This document shows positions 62,097-64,000 of a stretch of DNA of 64,000 nt, one piece after another. Each line of letters opens with the position of its first letter. Positions within the stretch are counted from its first letter, which is position 1. Under the pieces are notes generated by a model, which did no database searches, was not told where the DNA came from, and saw only the letters and a list, made by a program, of their open reading frames with translations. The DNA is from Lactobacillus sp. CBA3606 (lineage in GTDB: Bacteria > Bacillota > Bacilli > Lactobacillales > Lactobacillaceae). Both the position numbers and the translations under genes were made by a program. The stretch is from positions 2,294,001-2,358,000 of the forward strand of contig NZ_CP027194.1 in NCBI RefSeq assembly GCF_002970935.1, in the 5' to 3' direction.

Positions 62097-63095
62097 TCAT
62101 TTCTTGATGCGACCAGCACCAACAAGGTGTGCTTGCCAGTAGGCGGTATTTAAGTTAGCGTAGCCAAGGGGATCGCCAGCATTATACATGCGCATATTAC
62201 CGACATAGATGCCAACGTGGGTAATGTAATCTGAAGTTGCGTAAGTGCCTTTGAAAAATACTAAGTCACCGGCCTTGGAGTTTTTGATACTGATATGTTG
62301 GGTCACATTATATTGCGCTTGGGCGGTACGCGGGAGCTTAATACCAGCCTTGGCGTAAGCCCAACTGGTTAACCCAGAACAATCAAAACCTGTGGTTGGC
62401 GTTGAGCCGCCAAAAACATAGGGCGTGCCTTGGTATTTAAGTGCTTCGGTCATTATGGCTTTGACCGTTTTATCACTGAAGTTAGCCACAGTCGGGCTAA
62501 GATATTGGCTGACTAAACTTACATAGAACATATTGCCATAAGCGTAGCGCCAACCTTCATCAGAAACTGGATTGGTGTAAGTGACTTTTTTGCCGCCGGC
62601 CTTTTCTTTAGCGAAATCACTGGCTATTTGTAGCGAATATTTCTTACCATGCGTAGCCACATAATTAATAAAAGCGCCACCGAAGTTGTAACTTTGAATA
62701 GCTGTATTTAAATCAGTTTTGGTTGTTTTCATGGATTTGATTAAACTAGCAAAGTATTTCACGCCTTGTTTGATCGAAGCATCCGGCGATAAACTACTGG
62801 GAGCTTGGCCCAGTGATTCACTAGACTGCATGACATCGCTACCTTTACCGCCAGATTCAACTTGCATAATCGCGAGAATCACGGTTACTTGATCAGGAAT
62901 ACCAAACTCCTTGCAATATTTTTCAACGGTACTTTTGTACTTGAGTACTTCTGCGGAAAGGTTCATCGAATCAACCACTAACTCAGTAGAATCGCTACTA
63001 TCATCGTCATCAGCTGTCATTGCCACTGAAAAGAACAACAAGCTAATGAGTATGATCGGCAAAACGGCTAGGCCTAACCATTTCTTATTCATCAT
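62097..63095 (-). CDS. Cell-wall hydrolase with lysozyme and NlpC/P60 domains (Orf14-like)
   Basis: The 332-residue protein has an N-terminal membrane helix, a lysozyme-like domain (VEKYCKEFGIPDQVTVILAIMQVESGG..., AIQSYNFGGAFI) and an NlpC/P60 domain (YVFGGSTPTTGFDCSGLTSWAY, THVGIYVGN). It is the counterpart of Tn916 Orf14, which opens the peptidoglycan for the mating channel. The start ATG 63095 lies inside the end of the preceding gene; ribosome binding site is weak, suggesting coupling. Confidence 0.9.
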   Translation of the reverse strand: MMNKKWLGLAVLPIILISLLFFSVAMTADDDDSSDSTELVVDSMNLSAEVLKYKSTVEKYCKEFGIPDQVTVILAIMQVESGGKGSDVMQSSESLGQAPSSLSPDASIKQGVKYFASLIKSMKTTKTDLNTAIQSYNFGGAFINYVATHGKKYSLQIASDFAKEKAGGKKVTYTNPVSDEGWRYAYGNMFYVSLVSQYLSPTVANFSDKTVKAIMTEALKYQGTPYVFGGSTPTTGFDCSGLTSWAYAKAGIKLPRTAQAQYNVTQHISIKNSKAGDLVFFKGTYATSDYITHVGIYVGNMRMYNAGDPLGYANLNTAYWQAHLVGAGRIKK

Positions 63096-64000
63096 GTTTT
63101 TGCCTTGGCTTGACCAGCAATTTACGGTGCATGGTTGTTTTATTGACAACGAGATTCAGTGGCTTGTCAGTTGTCGGTTTGAATTGCCGTTTCTCACCAG
63201 TTTTGGGTGCAGTCGTGAATGATTGTTTGGGCCGTGATGTTGGCTTTTCTATTGGTGTTTTAGTATGTGGTAGTTTAGTGGTACTGGGATCGCGTGGCTT
63301 TGGTTGCGTGACTGGAGAAACTGCCGACTTTTTCTTGATCGGATCAGAATTAGACGGTTGCCGTGGATTCTTTGGCGGATCAACCACTAATTTACGCCGT
63401 TGCATTTCTTCCCGACGTTTTTTAGCGGCCAGTTCGCGTTCTGATTGATTGTCTTGACGCTGATTTTTCAACCCATTTTTGAAATCACCAATACCTTTTT
63501 TAGCCGTTTCTTTACCTTGATGTAACCCATATTTTGTATTGGTTGGCAGATCCTTTAACTGTTCTTTGGTGTGTTTCGCAGTTGCGGCCATTTTCTTTTT
63601 GGTATCTAATGCAGCACCCACTTTTTTACCAGCACGGGTCATCTTGCTAGTGGTGGCATCGCGTTTATTGGGCTGTGGTCGTTTTGAATTACCTTTACCG
63701 GTTGCATCAGTACCAGTTTCAGTCTGCGGCTGTGGACGTGGTTTTAAACCGCGTGCGAGCATACCACCCATTGCGGCGTTGCCCATGACCTGCCGGATCA
63801 AACGGCTACTACTGCGGCGCAAGCGACTAGCACCAGCTTGGGAGTCAGAACTTTTAAGCTGCATCATGCCCATTAAATCGCCGAGCTTCATCCAGATGCC
63901 GGCAAAGATGACGATTTGGAGAAAGGCGACCAGAAAGAATGGGGTGGTGGTCGATAGCCCATAGATCATGGTGGAAAGGCAGAACGTCAATGTTAGGACA
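63085..64000 (-). CDS. Conjugal transfer membrane protein, Orf15-like (partial, C-terminal part)
   Basis: The window ends inside the gene. The visible part has a hydrophobic helix (FLVAFLQIVIFAGIWMKLGDLMG) and a long Arg/Lys/Pro/Gln-rich C-terminal tail of more than 200 residues (GKGNSKRPQPNKRD, PIEKPTSRPKQSF). It fits the large membrane protein Orf15 of Tn916 (VirB6-like). Stop overlaps the next gene. N-terminus unseen. Confidence 0.75.
   Translation of the reverse strand, partial: VLTLTFCLSTMIYGLSTTTPFFLVAFLQIVIFAGIWMKLGDLMGMMQLKSSDSQAGASRLRRSSSRLIRQVMGNAAMGGMLARGLKPRPQPQTETGTDATGKGNSKRPQPNKRDATTSKMTRAGKKVGAALDTKKKMAATAKHTKEQLKDLPTNTKYGLHQGKETAKKGIGDFKNGLKNQRQDNQSERELAAKKRREEMQRRKLVVDPPKNPRQPSNSDPIKKKSAVSPVTQPKPRDPSTTKLPHTKTPIEKPTSRPKQSFTTAPKTGEKRQFKPTTDKPLNLVVNKTTMHRKLLVKPRQKHDE

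Larger units (their letters stand above)
25705..64000. mobile_element. Integrative conjugative element, Tn916-related, with metal cargo (partial)
   Basis: Recombination genes (tyrosine integrase, DUF3173) at the guaA end, Orf7/Orf8-like regulators at 35.5-36.2 kb and homologues of Tn916 Orf13, Orf14 and Orf15 at 60-64 kb on the minus strand define the element. The stretch between them holds ars, cad, cop, glutathione and mer genes and two insertion sequences. The main conjugation genes (coupling protein, relaxase, ATPase) must lie beyond 64000 if the element is complete. Composition is visibly more AT-rich than the chromosome before 25.7 kb. Confidence 0.8.

Overview
The window looks like chromosome of a Lactobacillaceae bacterium, most likely the Lactiplantibacillus plantarum group. 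I infer this from the GuaA and CoaA protein sequences, the D-2-hydroxyacid dehydrogenase/aromatic transaminase pair, the strong GGAGG ribosome binding sites and the TTG/GTG starts; no database search was run. It splits into an ordinary, moderately GC-rich chromosomal part (1-25.7 kb) and a visibly more AT-rich mobile part (25.7-64 kb).

Chromosomal part: a guanylate-kinase-like protein, a Fur-family regulator, a serine-rich membrane-anchored protein with a small-membrane partner, a HAD phosphatase, an aromatic-type aminotransferase plus D-2-hydroxyacid dehydrogenase operon, a complete glutamine/glutamate-type ABC importer, an APC permease, a TSUP exporter, HflX, Nudix proteins (one fused to a GrpB-like domain), an SMR transporter of the guanidinium type behind a riboswitch-like leader, two phosphoglycerate-mutase-like phosphatases, a CPA2 antiporter, DedA, HelD, CoaA and GuaA. 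The most interesting item is in the 340-nt leader of the transaminase operon. A 20-codon ORF with a good ribosome binding site ends in six consecutive aromatic codons (Phe-Tyr-Phe-Trp-Tyr-Phe). It is followed by two mutually exclusive hairpins and a rho-independent terminator. This is the layout of a ribosome-mediated attenuator sensing aromatic amino acids, in a bacterial group where T-boxes are the usual solution. Large palindromic repeats with compensatory arm changes occur at two loci.

Mobile part: a tyrosine integrase and a DUF3173 protein abut the 3' end of guaA, a known ICE insertion site. At the far end lie homologues of the Tn916 Orf15, Orf14 and Orf13 (TcpC) transfer genes, and in between Orf7/Orf8-like regulators. 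I read this as an integrative conjugative element whose right end lies beyond the window. Its cargo is a metal and envelope-stress arsenal: arsenic (arsR-arsD-arsA-arsB-arsD2-flavoprotein), cadmium (cadC-like/cadD), copper in two CopY-type units (CopB, multicopper oxidase, two cupredoxins, CopA without metal-binding domains), a two-component system, a second Lgt, an Spx-like protein without the CxxC switch, LemA/TPM proteins, a bifunctional glutathione synthase GshF, and mercury (merR-merA). Two insertion sequences (ISL3 and IS110 families) sit near the transfer genes, and several broken genes surround them.

Working together, the cargo genes would sense metals (ArsR, CadC-like, CopY, MerR), expel or reduce them (ArsAB, CadD, CopA/CopB, MerA, the multicopper oxidase) and restore thiols and envelope proteins (GshF, flavoprotein, Lgt, TPM/LemA). 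The ars/cad block is bracketed by two similar hairpin sequences that act as terminators on the minus strand, suggesting it was inserted as a cassette between the Orf7/8 regulators and the recombination module.
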